Below, in pieces: positions 1 to 6,070 of a stretch of DNA of 6,072 nucleotides. Under the pieces are notes generated by a model. That model was not told the DNA's origin. It did no database searches and saw only the letters and a program-made list of their open reading frames with translations. Source of the DNA: Betaproteobacteria bacterium (lineage in GTDB: Bacteria > Pseudomonadota > Gammaproteobacteria > Burkholderiales > Burkholderiaceae_D); contig JAATFN010000443.1 in NCBI GenBank assembly GCA_015655165.1, positions 1-6,072 on the forward strand. Direction: 5' to 3'. Made by a program: the position numbers and the translations under genes. Numbering within the stretch: the first letter of the stretch is position 1; each line of letters opens with the position of its first letter.

Positions 1-16
1 AATGAGAATCACTCCA
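1..16. promoter_or_regulatory. possible Fur-box half site, cut by the window edge
   Basis: The first 11 bases, AATGAGAATCA, are identical to the core of the strong Fur box at 5486-5504. Against positions 4-19 of the classical 19-base Fur consensus, 11 of 16 bases match. The left half fits well and the right half is poor (CTCCA instead of TTATC). Three consensus bases lie outside the window. A perfect TTGACA hexamer follows at 29-34, but I see no good -10 at 16-18 bases from it. It could control the YitT gene or be a chance match. Confidence 0.25.
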
Positions 17-184
17 TTATGTGGGATGTTGACAGTTTAATCAAACCTTCTTCATACAACGCCACGACAGATGCCTCATCCAGCAGAAACTTTCACTGGC
101 CAAGCAACATGTCTGGATTAAAAGGCTGTATGTCATAATTCTTACCATATTGGCACTCATACCCATTAAGACTCCGACCAACCG

Positions 185-793
185 ATGAATACTTCACACC
201 ATACAACTTCCCACTCTGGCATTGAAGACTTGTTGGCCATGTTGACGGGGACTTTATTGGTTTCATTTGGTTTGTGGCTATTACGTGCGGCAGGAATCAT
301 GACCGGTGGAACAGCAGGCATTGCCATCTTGCTTCACTATGCTTTTTCCGTTCCGTTCGGCATTGCATTTTTTCTATTGAATATCCCGTTCTTGTATCTG
401 GCCATACGCAGAATGGGGTTGCAATTCACTTTTAAAACATTTTTCTGTGTCGCACTCGTTTCGGTTTTTTCAAGTTTTCAGGATCAATTGATTCATGTCG
501 ACAAACTCGCACCGCTCTACGCTGCTTTTCTGGGAAGTATCATCTCCGGTATCGGTTTTTTAATTCTGTTTCGCCACCATGGCAGTCTTGGTGGCGTCAA
601 TATTCTGGCACTCTACATACAGGATCGTTTTGGATTTCAGGCAGGATGGGTGCAACTGATCATCGATATATGTATTTTGCTGCTATCCTTGTCCACGCTC
701 AGTATGTCCAAACTGGCAGTATCTGCCATCGGTCTTGTCATACTCAATCTGGTCATCGCCATGAACCACCGCAAAGACCGTTATTCTGCATAG
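185..793 (+). CDS. YitT-family integral membrane protein (short form)
   Basis: A 202-residue, very hydrophobic protein of the YitT/DUF161 family of inner-membrane proteins; its transported substrate, if any, is not established. Five to seven hydrophobic segments are visible, near residues 14-34, 42-53, 55-75, 84-98, 111-130, 152-170 and 177-194. The family hallmark GIMTGGTAGIAILLHY lies at 37-52. A weaker copy of this pattern (HGSLGGVNILALY, 132-144, followed by a hydrophobic helix) suggests an internal duplication, with each half carrying a Gly-Gly motif before a membrane helix. Many Firmicute YitT proteins are near 280 residues with a soluble C-terminal DUF2179 domain; this one stops after the membrane part, as in short proteobacterial members. 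ATG 185 is the only start giving a full N-terminus, but no clear Shine-Dalgarno precedes it. The gene ends 9 bases before the convergent DUF4202 gene. The family call is firm and the function unknown. Confidence 0.85.
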   Translation: MNTSHHTTSHSGIEDLLAMLTGTLLVSFGLWLLRAAGIMTGGTAGIAILLHYAFSVPFGIAFFLLNIPFLYLAIRRMGLQFTFKTFFCVALVSVFSSFQDQLIHVDKLAPLYAAFLGSIISGIGFLILFRHHGSLGGVNILALYIQDRFGFQAGWVQLIIDICILLLSLSTLSMSKLAVSAIGLVILNLVIAMNHRKDRYSA

Positions 794-802
794 AAACCAT
801 CG

Positions 803-1396
803 TCAATTTTCAGCCAACAATGCCAATGCTTGTGCAATAAATGCATAGCCTTTTTCCGAATACGTCAGTTGCAATGCAAACGCATGTCCATGAGCGTCCA
901 TTTTGAGCAATGATTTTTTCAGGACATCGACAATTTTGTCCTCATTGCCCGGATAAAATGCTTCATATTGATATTGTAAAAATACCAGACACAATGCATT
1001 TTCCATCGTTTGCACATCCGCATCCTGCTTGATATTACGCTTCATCAGAATATGCTGCACCTGCTCGATGACGGATGCTGGAAGCCCTGCCTGTTGCAAT
1101 AATCCAGTTGCTATGTTTGCGTGATGGCGCATCAATTCCTTGCGCCATGACAAATAGCCGATACGCCCTTCCGGAAAACTGTTTCTGGGAATTTCCCAGC
1201 GTCCGATATGTTGACAGCGCGATGCCAGCAATAAAGCTTCGGATGCATCCGGATCCAGCTTCAACACCCATTCATGCAACTTCAACGATAAAAAATATTC
1301 TTGCGGGTAGGTGTTATGATCCCATGTAAATGTTTTTGGATCTGTTTGATTATAAGAATCAAACAAGGCAAAGGCTTGGTCTAATGGTGCTGTCAT
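803..1396 (-). CDS. DUF4202 domain-containing protein
   Basis: A cytoplasmic protein of 197 residues from ATG 1396, with no signal peptide or membrane helix. It resembles the DUF4202 family along its whole length. The family-like block RCQHIGRWEIPRNSFPEGR is at about residues 60-78, preceded by LKLHEW (38-43) and followed by LSWRKELMRHHA (82-93). The spaced histidines (about H41, H63 and H91/H92) recall metal-binding HD-type folds, but that is inference and no biochemical role is known to me. The frame also opens at TTG 1405, three codons earlier, immediately after an in-frame TGA. Neither start has a convincing Shine-Dalgarno; I prefer the ATG. The gene is transcribed leftward, separate from macB because a strong terminator lies between them, and it converges on the YitT gene with 9 bases between stop codons. 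No terminator is visible at that junction. Confidence 0.85.
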   Translation of the reverse strand: MTAPLDQAFALFDSYNQTDPKTFTWDHNTYPQEYFLSLKLHEWVLKLDPDASEALLLASRCQHIGRWEIPRNSFPEGRIGYLSWRKELMRHHANIATGLLQQAGLPASVIEQVQHILMKRNIKQDADVQTMENALCLVFLQYQYEAFYPGNEDKIVDVLKKSLLKMDAHGHAFALQLTYSEKGYAFIAQALALLAEN

Positions 1397-1466
1397 AACA
1401 TTCAATCATCATCGGGTGTAACGAACCGCTCCGTGGCACCACATTACAGAGAAAACAGGAGTCATG

Positions 1467-1495
1467 ACTGTACTTCTTAAATAATGGCACTGCAA
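1467..1495 (-). promoter_or_regulatory. weak candidate promoter for the DUF4202 gene
   Basis: Reading the minus strand, TTGCAG (1495-1490) and TACAGT (1472-1467) are separated by 17 bases; they match the sigma-70 hexamers at 3/6 and 4/6. The expected start, near 1460, falls in the perfect palindrome AGTCATGACT (1460-1469). It sits between the macB terminator and the DUF4202 start, where a promoter is needed, but the match is weak. Confidence 0.25.
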
Positions 1496-1508
1496 GCGCC
1501 GCATCAAT

Positions 1509-1546
1509 AAAAAAATGGCGTAAACATCCCGCATGTTTACGCCATT
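1509..1546 (-). terminator. intrinsic terminator of the DUF4198-macA-macB operon
   Basis: A 14-base-pair perfect stem (1514-1527 with 1533-1546) closes a 5-base loop (1528-1532). On the minus strand it is followed by a run of seven T residues (1515-1509). It begins about 36 bases beyond the macB stop codon. The other side of the hairpin has no T run, so it works leftward only, insulating DUF4202 from macB read-through. Confidence 0.9.
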
Positions 1547-1581
1547 CAGTAACAACTCAACCACGACTATACTTTTATTAA

Positions 1582-3540
1582 TTATTCTCCGACCAACGCG
1601 ACAACTGGATCCAACTGTGCTGCAGCCTTGGCCGGCATATAGCCAAAAATCACACCGGTTGCCACAGCGCACAGGAATGCGCCTGCCATCGCTGTAATAG
1701 AAAACACCACCGGTACACCGATCAGAATCAGAATAGTACCAATCGTCAAGCCCATGACAACACCCACGATACCGCCACTAATAGTGACCAGCATCGCTTC
1801 CGTTAAAAACTGCCGCAAGATATCTCTCTGCCTTGCACCGGTTGCCACCCTGATACCGATTTCTTTAGTACGTTCACGCACTGTCATCAACATGACATTC
1901 ATCACACCGATACCACCTACCAGCAAGGATACAGCAGCAATCAGGCTTAACATCATGGTCATCGTATTACGTGTTTCGGCTTCAGCTTGCAGGCGCGCTG
2001 CAGAGTTATATACCCGAAAATCTTGTCGGCCATGACGCTTGTATAATAACTCTTCGATTTTAGCTTGTGTGACATACACCAGGTCACTACTGACAGCCTC
2101 AATCACACCATAGCTCTCGTCACGCAATTGAGGGAATACGCGCACCATACCAGTCTCGTGCGGCACAAAAAACTGCTCATCCGGTTTGTTGTTGCCCGAA
2201 TCGGCCCCCTTGCGTTGCATGACACCAATCACTTCAAATGGCGCACCATTCAAAAGAACCTGACGTCCTAACGGATTACGTCCATCCAGAAACAAGCGGT
2301 CATAGACATCGGCACCAAGTACTGCAACAGGTGCTATCTGGCTATTTTCAGTTGCCGTAAAAAACCGCCCTATCTCGACTGGCCAGCGATGCATGTCGGG
2401 CAACGACTCTGATACCCCAAGAACCTCCAAAGTCATCGACTCATTACCGTAACGTGCCAATGCGGGGTCCCGCAATACGGGCATCACACGGATCACTTGA
2501 GGCAATGCAAGAATGGCATCAAAATCATCCAACGTAATCACCCCTACTGGACCACCGTCGTCTGGCGATCTACTGGCGATATACATCATATTCGGGCCCA
2601 TCGCCCCCATTTGCGCCACAACTTGTTGTTTGGTCCCTTCACCAATTGCCAACATGACAATCACCGATGCTACACCGATCACAATCCCCAACAAGGTCAA
2701 AATCGTGCGTGAACGATTAATCCGCATACCCCGCCAGGCAGTTTTAAGTGCTTCTCGCAACCCGGTCAGTAGCGGTGTGCCCGCGTCACTGGTCGCATCA
2801 TCAAGATTGATCGCAGCAGAACCTTCCGGTAGTACCGGAATCTGCAGACAGCCACTATCTGCCACAATGTGACCGTCTTTGATTTCGATGACACGACGCG
2901 CCTGCTCGGCGACATCCCTGTCATGGGTAATCAGAATCACTGTGTGACCGGCATCTGCCAGCTCACGTAACAACACCATGACTTCGGCCCCGCTTTTACT
3001 ATCCAATGCACCTGTGGGTTCATCAGCTAATACAATACGTCCGCCATTCATTAATGCACGGGCAATCGATACCCGTTGCTGCTGTCCACCCGACAGCTGG
3101 TTCGGGCGGTTATCCAGCCGCTCACCCATACCAAGACGGGTTAATAATTCTGATGCACGGGCAGCACGCTCTTCTTCAGTCATGCCGGCATAAATCGCCG
3201 GTACTTCGACATTCTCTCGTGCCGACTCTGTCGCGATCAGGTGGTATCCCTGAAACACAAACCCGAATGCTTCACGACGCAGCCATGCCAACGCATCGCT
3301 ATCGAATGTAGAGACATCCTTGCCGTTAAATTTGTACACACCTTCTGTGGGACGATCAAGGCATCCAAGGATATTCATCATCGTCGACTTGCCGGAACCC
3401 GATGTACCGACAATCGCAACAAATTCACCTGCATAAATGTCTAAATCGACACCATGCAATACTTCGACTTCAGGTTTATCCCCGCCACCATAGCGTTTCT
3501 TGATACCCCGCAGTTTAATTAGCGGCACCGAACCTACCAC
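1582..3540 (-). CDS. macB: MacB-type ABC transporter, fused ATPase and permease
   Basis: A 652-residue inner-membrane protein with MacB architecture and usual length. The N-terminal ATPase has Walker A GTSGSGKST (45-53), Q-loop Gln97, signature LSGGQ (149-153), Walker B IVLADE (169-174) and H-loop His206, so all catalytic motifs are intact. A linker leads to TM1 (about 279-299), a large periplasmic domain (about 303-525), TM2 (about 529-554), the conserved RERTKEIGIR coupling segment (555-564), and TM3 and TM4 (about 580-606 and 613-635). MacB dimers transmit ATP-driven motion to a MacA/TolC-type conduit rather than moving substrate through the membrane. The start is GTG 3540, with GGAG (3550-3547) six bases upstream; it overlaps the macA stop by 7 bases, indicating translational coupling. 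Known relatives export macrolides, enterotoxin, lipopeptides or, in the PvdRT pumps, siderophores. Family is certain; substrate is not determinable, and the Fur box upstream of the operon points to iron-linked export. Confidence 0.95.
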   Translation of the reverse strand: MVGSVPLIKLRGIKKRYGGGDKPEVEVLHGVDLDIYAGEFVAIVGTSGSGKSTMMNILGCLDRPTEGVYKFNGKDVSTFDSDALAWLRREAFGFVFQGYHLIATESARENVEVPAIYAGMTEEERAARASELLTRLGMGERLDNRPNQLSGGQQQRVSIARALMNGGRIVLADEPTGALDSKSGAEVMVLLRELADAGHTVILITHDRDVAEQARRVIEIKDGHIVADSGCLQIPVLPEGSAAINLDDATSDAGTPLLTGLREALKTAWRGMRINRSRTILTLLGIVIGVASVIVMLAIGEGTKQQVVAQMGAMGPNMMYIASRSPDDGGPVGVITLDDFDAILALPQVIRVMPVLRDPALARYGNESMTLEVLGVSESLPDMHRWPVEIGRFFTATENSQIAPVAVLGADVYDRLFLDGRNPLGRQVLLNGAPFEVIGVMQRKGADSGNNKPDEQFFVPHETGMVRVFPQLRDESYGVIEAVSSDLVYVTQAKIEELLYKRHGRQDFRVYNSAARLQAEAETRNTMTMMLSLIAAVSLLVGGIGVMNVMLMTVRERTKEIGIRVATGARQRDILRQFLTEAMLVTISGGIVGVVMGLTIGTILILIGVPVVFSITAMAGAFLCAVATGVIFGYMPAKAAAQLDPVVALVGE

Positions 3541-4727
3541 TGGAATCTCCGGATCTGGCCATCAGCCAGCATCTCACCAACGATCAACTTCTCGCCAGGC
3601 GTCACACCACCGAGCACTTCCGCACTCAGACGATCCCGGCGTCCAATTTTGACTTCACGCACCTGTACCTGATCCTGGCCATCGAGCACACGTGTCTGAT
3701 AAACACCCGATTGTCCGGGGACTGCTTCTAATGCCCCTAATGGTGCAACAACAATATCTTTTGCAGAATCAGTGACAAAGACAACTTGGGCGGTCATTTG
3801 CGGCATCAACTCACCATTATCATTACTGACATCAAACAAGACAACATATTGCACGACTTTGTTGGTCTCTTCTGCCCCAGCTGTTGTATTGCTTTCCGAA
3901 CTGGCTTTGACGGGAGGTGCAGGCAATACCTGATTCACTTTCCCCTCCCAGCGTGGCGCATTATCTTCGCCCAAACCACCCAGTGTCGTAAAATGTGCCA
4001 GTGTTCCCGGTTTAATACGCCGGATATCAGCCTCTGACACCAGTGTCCAGACTTGCATACGACTCAAGTCTGCAATACGCATGACCATCGGTGTCTGGTA
4101 GGTTGAATTCAATGTCTGACCTTCTTTGACGTCAACACTTAACACTGTCCCGCCAATCGGTGCAAAAATACGTGTATAGCCCAGACGCGCTTCATCTGCT
4201 TTTAATGTCGAACTGATCTGAATAATCTGTGCTTCGATCTGTGCAACTTTCGCTCTGGCCGACTTAAAGGTCGCTTCTGCCGTTTGCACATCTTCAAGTC
4301 TGGTTGAACCGTCTTTGGCCATTTGCTGTTGCCGCAAATGCCGCTGCCCTTCCAATTCGAATTGCGCACGTGCATCCTCGAGTTGTGCATACAATCCAGC
4401 CAATTGTGCTTTGCCTGCATCCACATTTGCCTGCATGACACTCGCATCGATTTCAGCTAACAGCACCCCTTTTTTGACAACGTCGCCGGCTTTGACGTGC
4501 AATTTGGTAATTTGCCCGGAAATCTGCGCACCGACATCGACAGAGTCCAGAGGTTTCAAAGTTCCCACTGCTGCAACACTGGCTTCAATATCACCTTGCT
4601 GTACTGCGATAGTTTTCCATTTCTTACTACCATTATCACGGGCAAAAAACCATACAACCGACAATATCAAGAGTATTGCCAACAGCCACAAAAGCTTACG
4701 TTGACGCCACCTTGCCTGTACACTCAT
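3534..4727 (-). CDS. macA: MacA-type periplasmic adaptor (membrane fusion protein)
   Basis: A 397-residue adaptor linking MacB to an outer-membrane channel. A basic N-terminus and one membrane anchor (about 11-28) are followed by the first lipoyl half (about 60-95, including GQITKLHVKAGDVVKKG). A long helical hairpin rich in Ala, Gln and Glu (about 96-182) follows, then the second lipoyl half with GGTVLSVDVKEGQTL (192-206). The MacA-like segment MRIADLSRMQVWTLVSEADI lies at 216-235, with the beta-barrel to about 320 and a membrane-proximal domain to the end. Residues 271-290 are a Ser/Thr/Glu-rich, probably disordered loop, at a site that looks shorter in E. coli MacA as I recall it. ATG 4727 overlaps the upstream stop as ATGA, and GAGG (4738-4735) lies seven bases upstream. 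No TolC-like gene is in the window, so the channel must be encoded elsewhere. Confidence 0.93.
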   Translation of the reverse strand: MSVQARWRQRKLLWLLAILLILSVVWFFARDNGSKKWKTIAVQQGDIEASVAAVGTLKPLDSVDVGAQISGQITKLHVKAGDVVKKGVLLAEIDASVMQANVDAGKAQLAGLYAQLEDARAQFELEGQRHLRQQQMAKDGSTRLEDVQTAEATFKSARAKVAQIEAQIIQISSTLKADEARLGYTRIFAPIGGTVLSVDVKEGQTLNSTYQTPMVMRIADLSRMQVWTLVSEADIRRIKPGTLAHFTTLGGLGEDNAPRWEGKVNQVLPAPPVKASSESNTTAGAEETNKVVQYVVLFDVSNDNGELMPQMTAQVVFVTDSAKDIVVAPLGALEAVPGQSGVYQTRVLDGQDQVQVREVKIGRRDRLSAEVLGGVTPGEKLIVGEMLADGQIRRFQW

Positions 4728-5344
4728 TGTGCTACCTCGAAACTCAATGTCGCTGTCTGACGGACATCATCGTATTTTTTACCATTGACCGTAACGCTAC
4801 CATTGTTGACGCGCGCGGTAACTTCCATCACATATAAACCTGCAAACGGTGTTGCCAACGTAATCGTGCCATCAGGAGCCGATGTACTGACACGACGCCA
4901 CCCTGCCGATGTCGCAACATTAACCTGGGTAGCTGCAATTACATTGCCTTTCCACATCAATTTGAATGTATTGCCGTTAGGTGTTGTTGGTACCAGCTCG
5001 AAATCGTTAAGCGCTTTTGTATCTTGACGACCGAAACGTGCTTGATGATAGACAAGTGCACCATCATCGTTTACCTGTGTACTGGTCAAACGTACATCGC
5101 CAGTTTTTGTATCTGCGATCACAAAATTGTCTTCACGACGATCAACAGTCAACGGTTTGCCGTCAGATGAGATGGCAGCAACAGTATCAAAACCTGCGAT
5201 TGAAGCCAGCGGTTTCTCAAACTGGCCGGCCTGGACTTTCAATGTATCAGCTTGGTGGTCGAACCATAGATAGTCAGCACGTGCAGCACCCGACAACAAC
5301 AGCCCTGCTACAAATAAAGCACCGACATACAATCGCTTATCCAT
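4724..5344 (-). CDS. secreted DUF4198-like protein, first gene of the macAB operon
   Basis: A 206-residue exported protein. Residues 1-23 form a classic Sec signal peptide (MDKR, hydrophobic core, then AARA before Asp24). The mature N-terminus DYLWFD resembles the start of DUF4198 proteins, which often begin with a His/Asp-x-x-Trp motif. The second half has a carboxypeptidase-regulatory-like or Ig-like pattern: FKLMWKGNVIAATQVNV (127-143), a DGTITL turn (158-163), FAGLYVMEV (167-175) and a final YDDVRQTATLSF strand (191-202). DUF4198 proteins are often found beside metal and iron uptake genes; their molecular function is unclear. ATG 5344 is chosen because AAGGA lies just upstream and the signal peptide then starts correctly; ATG 5386 would add 14 non-signal residues. 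The stop overlaps macA by 4 bases. The protein could bind a metal or ligand in the periplasm and hand it to MacA, but that is inference. Confidence 0.8.
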   Translation of the reverse strand: MDKRLYVGALFVAGLLLSGAARADYLWFDHQADTLKVQAGQFEKPLASIAGFDTVAAISSDGKPLTVDRREDNFVIADTKTGDVRLTSTQVNDDGALVYHQARFGRQDTKALNDFELVPTTPNGNTFKLMWKGNVIAATQVNVATSAGWRRVSTSAPDGTITLATPFAGLYVMEVTARVNNGSVTVNGKKYDDVRQTATLSFEVAQ

Positions 5345-5467
5345 CCTGATTCCTTGTTTATTTTGATTTGTAAATACTGCCCACATCCCATCACATTGTC
5401 TGTAGCTTCACACGTGCCCTATATCCGTGCTGCGCATAGCAGCAAACCGGCCTTCACACGGCTAGCA
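5345..5467 (-). promoter_or_regulatory. long leader upstream of the DUF4198-macA-macB operon
   Basis: This stretch contains no gene. It holds two copies of CTTCACACG (plus strand, 5406-5414 and 5452-5460; start-to-start distance 46 bases). Between them is a small hairpin with a 6-base-pair stem (5428-5433 with 5439-5444) and a 5-base loop. The Shine-Dalgarno AAGGA lies at its end, just before ATG 5344. No known riboswitch is recognised. Confidence 0.4.
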
Positions 5468-5533
5468 AGTGTATATCACCAAATATTTAATGAGAATCAT
5501 TATTATTTTATATTGACACACAAACCGAAACAA
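5468..5533 (-). promoter_or_regulatory. candidate promoters for the operon, overlapping the Fur box
   Basis: Two leftward sigma-70-like arrangements fit. The first is TTCTCA (5496-5491), 17 bases, then TACACT (5473-5468); its -35 lies inside the Fur box. The second is TTGTTT (5533-5528), 15 bases, then TATAAA (5512-5507), placing the Fur box over the start site. Either geometry would allow Fur repression. A perfect TATAAT (5551-5546) further upstream lacks a good -35. I cannot choose between them by eye. Confidence 0.4.
5486..5504. promoter_or_regulatory. Fur box (ferric uptake regulator operator)
   Basis: The 19 bases match the classical Fur consensus at 15 positions. The contiguous core TAATGAGAATCATTATT (5488-5504) differs from it only at the central T-to-G and the last base. 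The site lies about 142 bases upstream of the DUF4198 start and overlaps candidate leftward promoters. No rightward gene lies nearby (rnpB is on the minus strand and ends in a terminator), so the DUF4198-macA-macB operon is the only visible target. Repression under iron-replete conditions is the expected effect. Confidence 0.75.
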
Positions 5534-5577
5534 GCCTGCTATGGCATTATATTGCCCGACTAGCGCGTTGAGAGTGC

Positions 5578-5611
5578 AAAAAAATGGCGCGACACATGTT
5601 GTGTCGCGCCA
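5578..5611 (-). terminator. intrinsic terminator of rnpB
   Basis: An 11-base-pair perfect GC-rich stem (5585-5595 with 5601-5611) has a 5-base loop that can tighten by one more A-T pair. On the minus strand it is followed by seven T residues (5584-5578). It starts just beyond the RNase P RNA 3' end and separates rnpB from the iron-linked operon. Confidence 0.92.
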
Positions 5612-5619
5612 CTGGTATA

Positions 5620-5949
5620 AAACAAAGCAAACCGATAGGCCGGATTCTGTTACGACGGTTTCCCGTTATGACAACCATTCCTCTAGGCACTGGATTACTC
5701 CAGTGCTCAAGCTTTCTACCCGCACGCTCCGCGAGCAGCATCAATGCGTGCCTATTTGAAATTGCTCCGGGTGGAGGTTACCGCGTTTCACCGTAACTTA
5801 ATACGCTCGTCTCTGTGGCCCTATTCCTCGCCTTATGCCTTGCGGTTTTTCGGCGGACGGCCGTTAACCGTCACCCTGCTCTATGGAGTCCGGACCTTCC
5901 TCCCGCGACTGTCTTGCAACAATCGCCAGCGGCTGTCTGGTCTGCTTCT
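5620..5949 (-). ncRNA. rnpB: RNase P RNA, bacterial class A
   Basis: This is the catalytic RNA of ribonuclease P, which cuts 5' leaders from precursor tRNAs. On the minus strand the universal core is clear: GAGGAAGGTCCGGACTCC followed by ATAGAGCAGGGTG, then GGCCACAGAGACGAG, GGTGAAACGCGGTAACC, CCTCCACCCGGAGCAA and AGAGGAATGGTTGTCA. It ends near AATCCGGCCTATCGG. The ends are set by the P1 helix, in which 5' AAGCAGACC pairs with 3' GGTTTGCTT (with G-U wobble), giving about 330 nucleotides, which fits the compact end of class A. The exact ends are uncertain by a few bases. A TGn-extended -10 lies seven bases upstream and a strong intrinsic terminator just downstream, so it is an independent transcription unit. 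Open frames seen across this region on either strand are not genes. Confidence 0.96.
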
Positions 5950-5955
5950 GGCGCT

Positions 5956-5964
5956 ATTGTAGCA
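5956..5964 (-). promoter_or_regulatory. extended -10 promoter element of rnpB
   Basis: On the minus strand TGC is followed directly by TACAAT (5961-5956), a 5/6 match to the -10 hexamer with a TGn extension. The predicted start, near 5949, coincides with the RNase P RNA 5' end deduced from helix P1. No recognisable -35 lies 16-18 bases upstream, and the extended -10 may compensate. Confidence 0.55.
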
Positions 5965-5994
5965 GTCTATCACCACCCCATTATTTTTTAGCTG

Positions 5995-6063
5995 CCAGAA
6001 TCGACAAAAATCCCGCCTTTAATGCAAAATTTGCATATATTCGGACATGTAAAACGATTCTGG
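5995..6063. repeat. 9-base inverted repeat flanking a palindrome upstream of rnpB
   Basis: CCAGAATCG (5995-6003) and CGATTCTGG (6055-6063) are perfect inverted copies, 51 bases apart. The palindrome at 6022-6036 lies between them. The arrangement resembles a looped or nested operator, but short inverted arms at this distance can also arise by chance. Confidence 0.45.
6022..6036. promoter_or_regulatory. 7-1-7 perfect palindrome, possible operator
   Basis: ATGCAAA, one central A, then TTTGCAT form a perfect dyad of seven base pairs per arm. It sits about 75-90 bases upstream of the rnpB start and just upstream of a possible rightward promoter. The shape suits a dimeric repressor or activator, but I do not recognise the regulator. 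Confidence 0.4.
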
Positions 6064-6070
6064 GTATAGT
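6042..6070 (+). promoter_or_regulatory. candidate rightward promoter at the window edge
   Basis: CGGACA (6042-6047) and TATAGT (6065-6070) are 17 bases apart and match the sigma-70 -35 and -10 hexamers at 4/6 and 5/6. The start would fall outside the window, implying a gene divergent from rnpB. The palindrome at 6022-6036 ends five bases before the -35. Confidence 0.35.

Noticed and set aside
1..138. Plus-strand frame open from the first base to TAA at 136-138, possibly the C-terminus of an upstream gene
   Set aside because: Forty-five codons open by chance is not rare, the predicted peptide has no recognisable motif, and a minus-strand frame looks equally protein-like. There is too little to call.
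1397..1405. TTG 1405 as the start of the DUF4202 protein
   Set aside because: It adds only three residues, directly follows an in-frame TGA and has no ribosome-binding site. ATG 1396 is simpler, though not proven.
1754..3444. Plus-strand open frames inside macB (for example 2513-2872 and 3006-3311)
   Set aside because: They are antisense shadows of a well-supported coding sequence, rich in rare-looking residue patterns and lacking ribosome-binding sites.
4202..4760. Open frames overlapping macA on both strands (for example 4315-4704 plus and 4202-4447 minus)
   Set aside because: They are shadows of the macA frame, which has clear adaptor motifs throughout.
5344..5386. Upstream ATG (5386) giving a 220-residue form of the DUF4198-like protein
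   Set aside because: It would put 14 polar residues before an otherwise perfect signal peptide, and the Shine-Dalgarno fits ATG 5344.
5513..5553. Rightward promoter using TTGACA at 5513-5518
   Set aside because: No -10 lies at 16-18 bases, and the product would run antisense into rnpB with no gene to express.
5541..5962. Several open frames of 65-72 codons on both strands across 5541-5962
   Set aside because: They lie over the RNase P RNA gene and its terminator and have no protein-like features.
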